A stretch of 64,000 bases of DNA from Chaetorhynchus papuensis (taxonomy: Eukaryota > Chordata > Aves > Passeriformes > Rhipiduridae): the NCBI GenBank assembly GCA_013396525.1, contig VWYX01000654.1, positions 150,546 to 214,545 of the forward strand, in the 5' to 3' direction. Positions within the stretch are counted from its first letter, which is position 1. Every line of letters begins with the position of its first letter. Both the position numbers and the translations under genes were made by a program. Of the stretch, positions 35,961-48,800 are shown piece after piece. The notes below the pieces were generated by a model. It was given only the letters and a program-made list of their open reading frames with translations. It was not told where the DNA came from and did no database searches.

Positions 35961-37262
35961 CACAGAGCTGGAACGGCAGATGAAATAAAGGTGAAAGAGA
36001 TCAGGTTTAGGAACACCTCTCTGATAACTTGTCTTAGGTTTGGAGTTTAGATATTCAATCTCTGATCTTTTATAATCAAGCTCCGATCCAAGTCAGCTCC
36101 AAGCACAATAATTTTCAGTACAACAAATGACTTTGGGCACTTCGATTTCCAAGTGATTAAATGAAGGTTCCTTCAAGTGACCTGATTTTGAGAGATGATA
36201 TAAAACCAAGCCTGAAAATCAGACTCCCCTTGTGATGGAAAACCCACGGGATCAGCTAACAATGAGATTTCTGCTGTCTTGGTGATGAACTGTCCTAAGA
36301 GCTGCATTTTCAGTGGATATGAAGTGACCTTTGAAAGCTTCACTGGAAGTGGATCCAGATGTTTAATCTGACCATCACCAAGCAGATAAATACATTTTCC
36401 TTCTGGCTGGAAGTGAAAATGCAGCACTTCCTTCTTTGTCTTGGGTTTTTAAAGCAAACATTAAATTATTTTAAGTCAGCAACACCAAGGAAAGATTTCT
36501 GTTGTTGCTTCTTGTTGGGAATTGTCATTCTGAAGCAGGCTTCGTGCTTTAATAGGCTGCCTCTCAGCAACACTTGAGGGAGTAGGGAGACAAATATAAA
36601 TTGAAGTCAAATCACAGCCAGGTTTATTGGGAACGTTCAGAGTTTCAACCTCCATTAGGACTCCTCAGGCCACGAAAAAAGGGTTGAGTGGAAATCCTGC
36701 CTTAAAACACCTTTTCTTCTCCTTCTCTGCCTTCAGACACTCATCCCTTTGCCCTGCAGCTTCCTCAGTTATGTCTCTCAAGAAACTGGAAATATTCGAC
36801 TGACATAAATAAAAAGGCCATTCTTTTGCAGCTTTTCCTAATTCAAGTGAATTCCCTGCTCTGGTTCCATGATCAAGCCCTGAAATATCTGCTCTGGCAC
36901 AGTGAGGCAGGTGATACCCACAGGATGGGAAAGAGGAATGGGGTAGGAGAGGAAGGACAGGAGTTAATGCCTAAACTGCTCCTGGTGCTGAACTCTGCAG
37001 GGTCCCACTGCTGTCCAACACTTCTCCCCAACATCAGCCAGACATGGCCAGAAATACCCAGGCTTTGGGGGGTTTGGAATCTTCCTGAGGCTGTGAAATC
37101 TCGTATTCATCCATGAATGGGAGATTTATTCCCTACAAGGGCTTGGAAGAACTTCAAGAGCTCAAATCACCCTTCTCCCCTCACCAGAAGGGTCAGCTGT
37201 GTCCACGCAGCTGTTTCTACCCACCTGCACACAGGATTGTGTGGAGCAATGAGGGATCCAGG

Positions 37263-37702
37263 TAATGCCTTAGGTTTTAACTTTTATATTTTTCAAACCC
37301 TGCACTGCCCAGTGTGGAACTCTGCAGTTTCCTGGAGCCTGTTCATTGCTGCTCTCTCCTGCTGGGCCCACACAACAAAGCCTCTCTGGGCCTGCTCTCC
37401 AAGGACACCCAGACCCTCCTAGGCCCAAAAAGTAGAAACCAAAAGCCTCTGAGAGGGGGGCAAGCTGAGGGAAATTCCATCATTAAACTGAAGCTTTAAT
37501 TGGAGAATTAAGCCTGAGATGCAAATGAACCAAACCTATCAAAGTGTGAAGAACTCGTGGCCTCTCGTCCATCTCGGGGCCCATCTGGGCAGCAGCCTCT
37601 GGCTCCCCAGGGGTACCTTTGAAGGCCTTTCCAATAAATCCCCACCTTTATTCCCTTTACTCCTGTCTAGGCTCTGATTTTAGGTGGCCTCTTAAGGCAT
37701 CA
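37263..37702 (+). mobile_element. Complete solo LTR, copy B (440 bp)
   Basis: Same length and orientation as copy A at 26859-27298, with 13 substitutions and no indels between them. It is flanked by CAGG on both sides (37259-37262 and 37703-37706). The different target-site duplication shows that copies A and B are independent insertions and not one segment duplicated. The first dinucleotide is TA where copy A and the window-edge copy have TG, a mutation of the usual terminal TG. No internal viral sequence adjoins it. Confidence 0.88.
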
Positions 37703-40371
37703 CAGGGTCTGGGCCATTCCCAAAGATCCCAAGGAGACACAGGCTGGTCAGATCACCCCGGAGCCGGGAGCAGTCATTACCCTGATTACGTGGTCACAGA
37801 GCCTGAGATTGGGCCCTCTCCACAATAAGTTCCTGATTGCTCATGAAAGCTTTTGGATGTTTGTGGCAAAGGATCAGTGACTTAGTTTCTCATTGTCTGC
37901 GTGTCAGTGGGGTCAGTTTCCTAATTGTCCTGGGGCAAATTAAATTCCAGCTCTGCCATCCCAATGAAACTGCAAGCACAGGGCGAGCAGCTATTGTGTG
38001 GCTCTCACCCATCTCTGCTCGGCTGTCACTGAAGGAGCAGCTCCCTGTCTGTTTTACCTGCAGAAACTCAAAGGACATGGTGCCCTTTTAATCTGGAAAC
38101 AAAAGAGAACAAAGGCAAACAAATGGAGGCCAAATTATCTCGCCTTGAGATCTGAGTTTTCTCCATATTGAACTTCTGGTACCTCCTTAATGAGCCCGGG
38201 TTGCTGCTCGCTGGTGAGCGAGAACAAAGCAAAGTGATTCATGCTGCCTTGTTATTGTTACATAATCTATACAAGTCATTTATTTTTATGGTTAATTACT
38301 GGATTAGTTAAGTATATTGGAAATGTAAAGAGATGTGGAGTTAGGAGAGATTCAGACCGGTGTCTGTGAATCTCTGCAGGATGTCTGTGGGTATAATCCA
38401 GAGGGAAATCTGTGTAAAGAACAGTTCTTTTTGGGGCTGATCGCTTGAATTTACACCTCTGTGTGCAGCTGAGCTCCCTTCAGCCTCAGCAGGCAATCAG
38501 GTTGGGCAGAGCCTTTTTTAGAGTGACAAACCCCCCTTTTTTTACCTCTCTGAATCATTACTGCTGAGGGAACCTGGAGTCAAGATGTGGTTCCTCCTCA
38601 CATGAGCACACGGAGCCCCCAAAATCACTGTCTGTATTAATCACCACTGAGCTGGGAGAGCATGTGCTGTAAATCCTCCCAACTCAGCTGCTAGAGGCCG
38701 GTTTGTGTTTTCTTTATTAAAATGCAGCAACAATAACTCCTCAGAAGTGGCTGGGTGCACCTCACCATGCAGCAGCCACCCAAGAATGCATTTGAAGTCG
38801 CAAACATCACGAAGCGACCTAAATTGGGGTTACCTGCTGAGGCATCGGTTTAATATGGAATTACTGCTCTGTTTTTATTGTAATGAGCAATTAAGGATCA
38901 GCACCTCAGAAACCTCAGGTGGCTGCTTTACAGGGAGCAAGCAGGGCCTTGCCAAGCTGCCCTTTTGGAAAGGCTGACACCGGTGTGTTGTGCCAGGGCC
39001 ACCCGTCACCATGGTGCTGGCAGGGCTCCGTTGTGTTTGGCTGCCCAGCACCGACCCAGCCTCGGTGCCAGGGATGAGTTGAGAGCGGGGAAGTTGCTAA
39101 GGAGCCCGAGGAAACACGAGGGCTCCCTGCTCTCCACACAGCTCCACTTCAAAGGCACGCAGCGCGCCCGGGGAAGTGCCCAGCGCTCCTCTGACAACAT
39201 GAGCTGCGTGGGGTAGGGACTCACAGTGTGTTCTTTTGGGTCTTCTTAAAACAAATTTTTATTTAACCTCTGCTGTGACCCAGCACCTGAATGTGTTGCC
39301 CAGATATGCTCCATTTCAGTTTATTTAACCAGAATGTTTGCTTACTCAGTGACCACTGGAGGGGAACTACCGTTCTTATTAATTCCACAATGGGTATTTG
39401 TTGCTTCTTGTTTTCTGACATTTTCTTTATGGCCATAATTGCAGAGTTCTTGTTTTCAGATAATGAATGCACGTGTCTATTTGCTCAGGTATTATGTAAT
39501 TGATCCCCAGCTATTAATTAAAGATCTAGACTCAATGTCTCTGAAGCTGCCTCCGGATATTTGTCCTCATTGTGTCATACCTTGGAAGCACAAACAGGGA
39601 AACCACGGGCAGCTTTGCATGTGCACTGCTCCTTCCCTTTAATAAAGGAGCCCAAATTCACGAGTTGCAAAGAAGGATTATACAGAGCAAGGAATATTTT
39701 TCTGATGGGATTTTGATCCTTCCTTCTTACCCTGGGCTGCCAGTGCTTTCCTGAAGATGCTGACGAGCAAACGTAACGAGCTGTTTGCTCTGCGCTGCTC
39801 TCCACAGGCCCTGTACACTAAAAGGAGTTAATTTTGCCTTTATTGCTGTTGCTGTTAATAGCAGGGCCGGCTGTAGCTGGCACTGGGAGCAGGAGGAAGA
39901 TTTCATGGGTGAAAAGAGAAATCAGAGATTGCAAATTCATTGCGGAGAGGAGACGGATTGGTTGCTCTCGTTCCCAAGAGCCCATTTGGGAAAATATGTT
40001 ATGTGATCCTGTGAACAAATTGTTACTTTTCCAGACAAGTCTGTTTTCTGTGTAAACACTTTTACTGTAGCAATGTACAAGAACAACACTTCCAATCCAA
40101 AACTCAACAAAAATAGACACCCCAGAACATTTGGAACTTGTTAAACTCCAGAAGGGGAAAATAGGAGAGAGAGGCTGCAAAGACAAAAAAAAGCTTTCCA
40201 CTTTTAAACTTTCTGATTTTTATATTTTTAATGGACTAAAACTCCTGCCAGAGAGCTCTGAAGCTGTTCACAGCAGCTGGGTCCCCACATACAGCGAAGC
40301 TTGGAGAGGCAGAAATTGTTTTGAGTCCCCTTAGTAAGAAGTCATTACATCTGAAGAGCGAAGTTAATGAG
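37703..40371. other. Intergenic DNA, no gene seen
   Basis: No exon or RNA gene recognised. A moderately CpG-containing patch at about 39100-39215 is too short and weak for an island. A SOX/homeodomain-motif block at 38215-38350 is listed separately. Confidence 0.6.
38215..38350. promoter_or_regulatory. Candidate SOX/homeodomain regulatory block
   Basis: Within about 90 bases there are AACAAAG at 38223-38229 and ATTGTT at 38254-38259 (SOX-type words), TTAATTA at 38292-38298 and GGATTA at 38301-38306 (OTX-type word). The surrounding sequence is AT-rich and repeat-free. The motif density is suggestive but unproven. Confidence 0.3.
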
Positions 40372-40482
40372 CTTGGGAAGCCAGGATTTGGTTCCTACCC
40401 CTTTCATAGACTTCCTGTTCCCTTTAGGAAAATCCCTGAGCACCTTTGTGACTCAGTTTCCTCCCTGCCAAATGAGAAAATA
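40372..40482 (+). mobile_element. Decayed MIR-like SINE fragment
   Basis: The stretch around 40450-40482 (GACTCAGTTTCCTCCCTGCC, then AAATGAGAAAATA) follows the conserved MIR 3' region base for base at most positions. The upstream 80 bases keep MIR order, including a GGATTTGGTTCC block in the place of the tRNA-derived B-box part. It is diverged by an estimated quarter or more, consistent with a very old insertion. Confidence 0.55.
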
Positions 40483-42711
40483 CCTTCTGACCACGCAGGG
40501 AGGGCTGGAGCTGCAGAAACACAGGGCTTTTATCACCAGCAGGTGCAACTCGTGCTCCTCCCTGCAGCCAAACAAGCTTCAGGTGAGGAGGCTTCCTCTG
40601 AGAGACTCTGGTTCTCTGGAACCAAAAAGGTTTGGTGGAAAAGAAGCGATTTTGCTGTGTTATGAGGAAAAATTAGCCAAAGCTTTTGCTTTGAGATGCT
40701 TCGAGATTTTATCAGTGCAGTTAAATGTCTCATTTATCAGCTGTGCAACAGTCAGAAGGGCAGTGCTGATCTTATCATAGCCAAGTCCTTCAACATTTCA
40801 ATCCACGTGCAGACCACGGGGCATTCCTTAAAGCTTCTCAAAGTTAAGGTTTTATTTATTCCTTAAAGCTGCTAAAACTGAACTTTTAAAATACTGTTTC
40901 GCTTGAAAAGAAAACGTTATTTCTTCCTGTCTTCAACAAAAGGATCATCTCTAACCCCCAAAACAGACCAAAGGTTTGGTCCTCATCCCTCTGAGCGGTC
41001 CCAAAGGCACACAGAGGCATTATTTGAACACAAAGTAAAATCACCAACTTTATTTTACACCTGGGAGCGCTGTCAGCAACTCACGGTGAACACGTTAAAA
41101 TAAGGCATTAACATTTCTGGTTTGACCCTGAGCTGGAAACGCTGGGTGTTTCTTTAATTTTTTTTTTCTATTCCCTAAAATTAAATTAAAATTAAACCTT
41201 TTGCTTCTCAAGCTCATAGAGTCCTCACCTCTTTTCAGCTAAGTGAGCTGCAGCAGCCCAGAGCTGCTTAGTTTTGGAGGGGCTGCTGCAACCTCATATT
41301 TCTGTACATGGAAGACACACAGAGCTCCTGATCCAGCATCCCAAAACCCTGCCTGAATTTCATCCTGCAGAACAAAATGAACCCCATGAGAACACTGCCA
41401 TAATCTCTCGGTTCCACAGGCTCGGCTGCCCCAGGCTCAGCTTCTGAAGATTTCAGAACTTTTATCCCAGTTCAGATAATATTGCCAAAACTCAAGCTGT
41501 CGTCTCTATAAAATAATTGCTTGTCCAAGACTTTACAGTCTCCACACCGGTTTAATAACAAGTAATTAGTTGAATAAGTCCAATTAATGCCTTTGTGCAG
41601 ATCTGAGATTGGAGTCGGATTGTAGGTCAAGTTTAATTTGAAAATACATTAGAATTTCTATCAGGCTGAACACACCCAGGGCAATGCTATTATGGGCTTT
41701 CCCATTAATACACATGAATCATGGTTTGGACTCGGAGCCCAGATCCAGCAATGCGTGTGTTTAAATCTCTGCAGCCTATCTAGAACTGGAATATTCTCTG
41801 CACATGAGGCCTCCTGGTTTGTTTTTTTTTTGATTTCCCCAATGAACCTGCTCTGGAGCCAGTGTCAGGTCTGAATGAGGAGTTCACTGCCCAGTGGAAC
41901 AGAGAAAGCCAAAGTGTGAGTTCTGTGTCAGATGATGCTTCACAGAGGGTCCTCAAAGTCCTGAACAGCAAAACCCCCAGAGATCCACACCTGACCAAGG
42001 CTGGGCTTTTCAGAAGCTGCTGAGATTGATGAGTTTTAATTTTCACTTTAATTTTCATGGCTGACTCTGCTGCTGCAGGGCCCTGACAGACCTTGCCCCA
42101 GCCCTCGGCCCAGGCTGTGGCAGTGCAGGGAGGCTCTCCCCGAGCAGCTTTCTCGCTCAAAAGCATCATTTGCTTTTTAGATTAACGGGCTGGGCCAGGA
42201 AAACTTCACAGCCCTCTGGACAAAGCGATGTGGGGCCATTAGAGGCACAAAAGGACGAGCAGGGTTTTGCAAGGCAGCTCATTTACTGAGTGTCATTAAA
42301 AGCTCCTGTACCTCCCTGGGGTGTTGTTGTCATTATTAAAAGATAGACAATATTGCACTAATTGGAGGTGAGTGTTTTAAGTGCTGTTTTTATCCTCTAT
42401 CACTCCTCTGGGTGATCAGAGCTCTCTGTCCTTGTCCGCCTTGACAAATTTCCTCCAAAATGGCTTTTATATGAATGATTAAATTAATTACTGTCTATCC
42501 TGGACCACTGGCAGCTGTATTCTGATATTAAAGTTAATTTTTAAATGGTTTTTTTTGATTTCGTTGACATTCTTCACTGAGCTGAGGTGAGGATCCCAGT
42601 TAGATTATTGCTCACTGGGTCAGATGCCCGTGATGAAGGTTTTGAGCTAATAAGAACAGGAATCGTAATTATAAATCACATTTTCTAGCTATGGATATTC
42701 AAAAATAAACA
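40483..42711. other. Intergenic DNA, no gene seen
   Basis: No coding exon or RNA gene recognised. T- and A-rich tracts lie at 41155-41195. The last 400 bases before the gap (42300-42711) are AT-rich with ATTAAATTAATTACTG-type words and look similar to the other candidate regulatory blocks. Confidence 0.55.
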
Positions 42712-42882
42712 NNNNNNNNNNNNNNNNNNNNNNNNNNNNNNNNNNNNNNNNNNNNNNNNNNNNNNNNNNNNNNNNNNNNNNNNNNNNNNNNNNNNNNNNN
42801 NNNNNNNNNNNNNNNNNNNNNNNNNNNNNNNNNNNNNNNNNNNNNNNNNNNNNNNNNNNNNNNNNNNNNNNNNNNNNNNNNN
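42712..42882. other. Assembly gap (171 N)
   Basis: A run of 171 undetermined bases. The flanking sequences are ordinary unique DNA on both sides, so the reason for the gap is not visible. Confidence 0.99.
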
Positions 42883-45800
42883 GAATGTAGGTTGTTCAGA
42901 GCAGCTGATGGACTCAGGCTACCAAAAATGTCACTTTTATGACTCGGGCTCTGCCATCCTCACAGCAGTGACATCCAGAGCTTGCTGACATTTTTTGTGA
43001 GCAGTTTTCTTGCTCATTTGAAGGCTGTTCCCTGCCAAGTTTCCAGACTGTCCCTCAGTTCTTCTGCTGGACAAGGACAAATGCAGTTGAGGTGAGGTAA
43101 ACTGACAACCATCACCTCAGCGGGTTATTATTGTTTATGACGTGCAATTTAAAAGCCAAATTTTCCAACAATTTATGGATGTAATTATGCACCTAATTTG
43201 CACAGTTATTTTAGACTTATGTATAATATTGGCTAAGTGCAAGTTCAGCTGGGCTCATGCAGGGCTGGAACAGCCCCAAATGTTCCCTGGTGTGTTTTTC
43301 CAGGGGATGATGCCACATTTAACACAATCCCTTCTAACTGCAGAGAGCAGCGAGGCAGCCCTGCTAATGGTTTCACACCAGCTAAAGCCACGTTCTTTTT
43401 CAAGGTGAGAACATCCATGATTCTCAACAGAAGAAATTTCCTCTGACTTTGTCGTTTGGCACTAATGGGCACTGGGCAGACAAAAAAATTACCAGCACTG
43501 AGCAAACGGAGCTGCTCCTTTTCGAGTGCAGGGCACAGGAGCAGCACAGCTTGGGAATTTTCGTTTGGGTTTTCCAGCTGACACAGAATTCACATCTGTA
43601 ACACACAATATATTCATCCATTGGCTCATCAGCAAGGATCTGGGCAAGTTCTTTCAGAGCCCACAGCCTCTGAAGGGTGCAAAAAGGCCTTGGACAGGCT
43701 TGGAAATCCATCCTTGTCACGCACAGCACGGGGAAAGAGAAGTGTTGCAATTCCTGCCCAAAGCCAAGCCAGTCGTGGGGCCAGAAGTTTGCCCACAAAA
43801 GTGATGTTATTCAAGGATTTTCAGGAAGCTGCTTCAGTAACTCAAGATGAAACCTCCTGAGTGTTTGGCTTTGCCCAGTGCCACCCTGGGGAGCTGAAAG
43901 CCAAAGGTTTTGGAGGGGAGGGGTTTCTGTTGCTGTAAAAGCCCCACATCCCCTGATGGCAACAAGAAAATAGAAATAAATAGAAAAGAGCAATACTAGC
44001 ACTGCAATGACTCATCTTGGTGGTTACACAAAGCACTGCCACAGCTCAGCTGAGCTGAACTCTTCGTAAAAGAGATGAAACTGAAGAGGATCCATCTGAA
44101 ACTGCATATTCCAGAGATTTATGGGGAGCCCAGATGGCTGTAAATCACTGACAGGGTTCTTGTCTGACTGCATCAAGTAACAGAATGATCACATCACATA
44201 GCGAGATAGAAGTGACTCATTTCATTCCATGGCAAGAGAAATCCTGGATGATATTGAAGTTTTAGGAACTCGAGCCACTCATATGTGTTCACTTTGGCTT
44301 CGTGGTCTTTAAAACCTCTCAAAAAGCCTTGAAGTGAAGTTATTTATTAAAAATAAAAAACCAAACTAAGTTAAATTCAGGCAGCAATACGAAATAGACA
44401 TACAAATATCTGACCTGAATAAACATTTCAGGAAAAATAATTCAAATAACAAATGAACAGCACAGAACACAACAACATCATCATGATTATGGAGCTTTAA
44501 ACTATTTTCTCCAAGCTTGCCTGCCTTCAAAGACATTTAAAACCTGCTTCTCCTCCAGCAGGTATTAGTGTCAATCAAAAATAACTCTGCTCAGGTCAAT
44601 GGATTTACACAATTGCAAAATTAGTATAAGTGAGAGGACAATCAGAGCTTTTGTATACTACAAAAATCTCTCTTAATAGCAACAGCAATAGAGAAGGAGG
44701 AGGTGGGAGGTGCTTTTCCAGGACAGGCTGGGTGGATAAACAAGAAAAACCTGCTGAGCTTGGGAGTGAGGATTGGTAGGAGGAGCTGCAACATTATTTT
44801 AACCATTAATTCACTCCTTTAAAATTTCCCCTTTCCTGTCTTTTCCTTCATCTGACACATTTAGCAGGAGTTGGGCTACAGGTTTAAAATCAGAGTGCAG
44901 AGAAGTGGTCTCCATCACACAGGATCCATAAGAAATCTGGAAATTCAGAATTACACCCTGGAACGGGAGCAGTGGCTTTGGGGTTGGGAAAGTGTGACCA
45001 AGGGTGTCCCTCCACTCTGGGGCCCAGCCTGGGGGTCTGCCCAGTCCTGGGCTGCCTTCTGCAGCTCCAACCCCACCACTGGCCACTGGGGAGGGTGGCT
45101 GGGTGGATCCCTGGGGTGGCTCCAGGGAAAGGTGCCCTCAGGAGGCACATTCCCACTGCAGATCCGTGCCACAGGATCAGCCCTTCACGTGCAGGGACGT
45201 TTCTGCCACGGGACATGCAGGACCAAACAAGGGGACATCAGGATTTCACCGAGCTGTCCAAACCAGCTGTGACCCCCCTGCTGCCTTTCCTGGTTGGGAC
45301 AGGCAACGTGAGTCTCTCAGGGCTTGGAAAACCACGGCCAAAAGGCAAGGAGAAGACACAGCACAGAAAACCTTTCTCTGTGTTACTCCACAGATGTGCC
45401 AGAGGTGAATTTGTTCAACTCTTGCAGCAGGTCAGACTCCCAGATCACAGGAGCCACTGAAAATTGTCACTGTGTTCTTTTGCTGGAAGATCTGATGGGC
45501 TCAAAGACAAAAATAAATTGAGATGAGGGGAGAAAAAGCTCCTGTTTCTTGCAGAGGGACTTCCCCGGCCACAGAAGGTCCACGTTCGGAGTTGAGAAAT
45601 GGTTCACTTGCCTAAAGAAAAGAGACTGCCCCTGCATCAATAGATATTTAAACCTTGCCAGCCAGAGAGGAAAATCCACTTATTCAGGACAAAACACAAC
45701 TTCCTTAAAACTGCTGGGACTTTGCCAGCAGCTTAAGCCACAAATAATTTACCCAGGCAATATGAAGTCAACAAGCTCTGGAACTGTGGGAACTGCAACT

Positions 45801-48800
45801 GTTGAATAAATCATTTGTGAATCTCATTTAGCTGAGGACAATTATAATATCCCAAAGTAATAGAGGGATCAGCATGTTCCATATAAGCACGGATCAGGCT
45901 CTCGGCTGAGAGCAGAGCGCGGCTTCACTGAAGGCCATGTTCCTCTGTCACTTTGGGCCAGAGAAGCAGAACAAGCACTTGGAGAGCTCATACTCTGTTT
46001 TGGGCTCACGTTGAACGGCTTCAGAGTTATTTAGTGGAGCAGAGAGCAGCTCTGTAGGGTGTAAAAGCTGCTTTGGAGCTAACAGGAACAAGAAGGGTTT
46101 TCCCACAGGACACAGGCCCTGCACGCGGAGGATGCAGCACCGTGTCCCGCCAGCCCTGCCCAAGGGAGTCTCTGTTTGTGCTGGCAGAGTCCCTGTGCCA
46201 GCCCAGGACTGCCCTGGAGCCACATTTCTCCAGAGCTTCTCTCTGTGGCTGTGCAGAGCCTCCTGGTGCTCCCTCCCAGCTGCTCCTGCCGGGATATTTG
46301 GCTGCAGCAGAAGGCCAAGGTTGCAGGAGACACAGCCGCCCAGCCAGGCCTGGCACTGCCTGTGCTCCCAGCAGGAATCCATCTTCCAAAGCTCCCTCCT
46401 CCCTCATCCCCACGCTCCTGTCCCATCCCTGGCTCGGTGTCAGTGCCAACAGAACAAGTCACATTGTGATTTTGGGTCACCGCCCACCTGAAAACCCTTC
46501 GGAGCTTTTGCCTGAGAATAGGAGCTGGTTGGGTTTTTACTTTTCCCATCCAAGAGAAAAATCAGAAAATGCAAAGCTCCGAGGTTTTTTGACATTTTTA
46601 TTCCAGTTCCACTCCCTCCCAGGCTCCCCTGGCGAGTCTGTCACGGTTCTGTGGGGTATTTTCCCTTCTGTCCCGGTCTTGCTGACAAACAGCAAGAGGT
46701 AAATTTGGGAACGTCATCCCAGCTCCAAGAGGGTTTCTCATTTCATTTCTCAGCCTCCTGAGGCTCTAGGAGGGAATCCCACCTCCAGACAGCTCATAAA
46801 GTCATTTGTGACACAGGGTGTCCCAGTTACTATACAGGAATGTTGAAAGCATTTTATTTTCTCCCCTTTGATTTTTATTGGTTGAGCTGCCCGTGTTCTG
46901 TGAGTAATTATACCATTTGCTTTATGTCTTGCTTTTCTAATGACTAATGCAAAAATATATGTACAAGCAAATGGAAGCGTATTACTGAGTGATTAACAAT
47001 GGACAATTAGGATTAATTAAGGCAATTATTTTAATAAATAAGAATTAGTAAAATATATCCATAAACAAAGCCGTGGCACATATTTAGCAGGGCTGATGCA
47101 GGCGAAAGAAGCAGAATTGTGACAACTGGGAGCAGAGGCAAGGAGGAGACAGAGATGATTAAAGAGAAATAGTTGTGTACATAAAAGATGTAATTAGGCA
47201 CAAGACAGAGTGTGCATATCCAGACTGCTCTGTCCCTGGCGAGGAGGGTGTTTCATTTCATCTGTTACCACTAGAAATGGGATTTACACACGGCCATTCC
47301 TGTGCCGCTGTGTCCTCAAACCTGCATCTCCTTCACAGTCATACAAAGAGGTCAGAAAGGCATAAAACTGTCCTAAGAACCAACAGGAAAATCATTCTCT
47401 CCCATCCCTTTTTAGTGCCTCAGTTCTGGAAGTTGCTCATAGCACCAAGGGGATGATCTGTCCTGGGATTCTGAGCTGCGAGTGAAATTCTAAGTGAATG
47501 AGACAAGATTTGCTCTGGCAACACTGAAAGCAAAGAAAATACAACATTTCTTTTAACACTTCCGCACCTGTTGATTCTGACCTCCTTTAATATTCGATTT
47601 TTTAACTGATTTTGGGTGAGTTGGAGTTTATCTGCTGTACCATTTCATACTGCCCCAGATTCCTCAGCTTCCATCACCTCTGAGAAGGACAAAGCCTGGC
47701 GTGGCCACGCTGGAGGATGATCCTGCTCCTGTGGCACCACAAGTGAGAGTTTTCCCCGGGGCTAATCTGCCCAATTAAATGGATATGGTTAATTACTGGT
47801 CAGTGTTAACCTTTGGCACAATCAGATCAGCAGAAAGAAGCCAGTGGAGCTGTAAAATCGAAGCAAACCTCAAGGTCTGATGTGCCAGCCCGGTGCCAGC
47901 AGCTTTTCTTCCTACAACAAAGTGCTTCAGCAGCTTGGGGTCCTTAAATGACAATCAAATGTCACTAAATGGTTGCTAAAATGTTTAATACCCACAGTGG
48001 TGGGGAAGGACAATGAAACCCTGAGAGTAGTGCCACAGAACAAGGCTATGGCGTCCCCAGCCCTATTCAGCACACAGTGCTCACCCCGGGGTAAAATCCA
48101 CTCAGTTCCTTTTTGGATGGGATGCTTTAGGGGTATAAAGCTCTCAGGGCCACAGCAGCAGAGCCCTCCTTGTGCAGCAGAGCCCAGCTGCTGGCTCAGC
48201 TCTGCTTTGTTGTTGGGAAGAGCTCTGAGTCCCCCTTGTAAAGCAGCTCAGGGCCCGTAAATCGAACTGCATTTCTGTGGGTGCTGGAGGCCAGCACAGC
48301 CACAGGAGCACACACACAGCTGAGAAACCGAACCCCCAGCAGAGACTCTCTCAACTCCACGGATTATTCTGTTTGTGTGCTTTGTCTGCTCTTTTTAGCC
48401 GTGATTGAACAGCAGGTTTAACACGTGGCTTAAGGACTTTTCCGAGCTGGTGCCTTCAATTTGTTGTGGTGCAGCTGAGTTTTTGGTGGTTATCAAGATT
48501 TTCTCTGGTCTGTAATCAAGAGGCATGGAGGGGAAGGGACTAAGAAAGACAGAGAGCAGAAGAGTGCATCCAGGTCCAAGCTGGAGGCCTCCAGACATTT
48601 CACGAACTGGAAAACTGCACGATTTGAAGGGTAAACGAATGTGTTACATTGGAGATTAAAATAAATGAAGCCCGCTCCAGTCCGTTCTCAGGGAACAAAA
48701 AAAAAGGGCACAAAATCTTTTTTGTTGTTGTTTCTTTAGCATGGAACAACATCAAAATGATATTTATCTCCCTTTTGGGAGAGATGGAATGGAAAGCATT

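Larger units (their letters stand above)
33854..37262. other. Intergenic DNA, no gene seen
   Basis: No coding exon or RNA gene recognised. It includes an AT-rich zone at 34.37-34.46 kb, an A-rich low-complexity tract at 35508-35545 and a motif-rich block at 35840-35960. Confidence 0.6.

Noticed and set aside
39100..39215. Possible CpG island
   Set aside because: Only a little over 100 bases with modest CpG content, and no first exon or promoter feature nearby. The patch at 14200-14430 fails for the same reason.
46073..46702. 209-codon forward open frame in a GC-richer stretch
   Set aside because: Several other frames on both strands are open over the same bases, and no domain or splice structure is recognisable.
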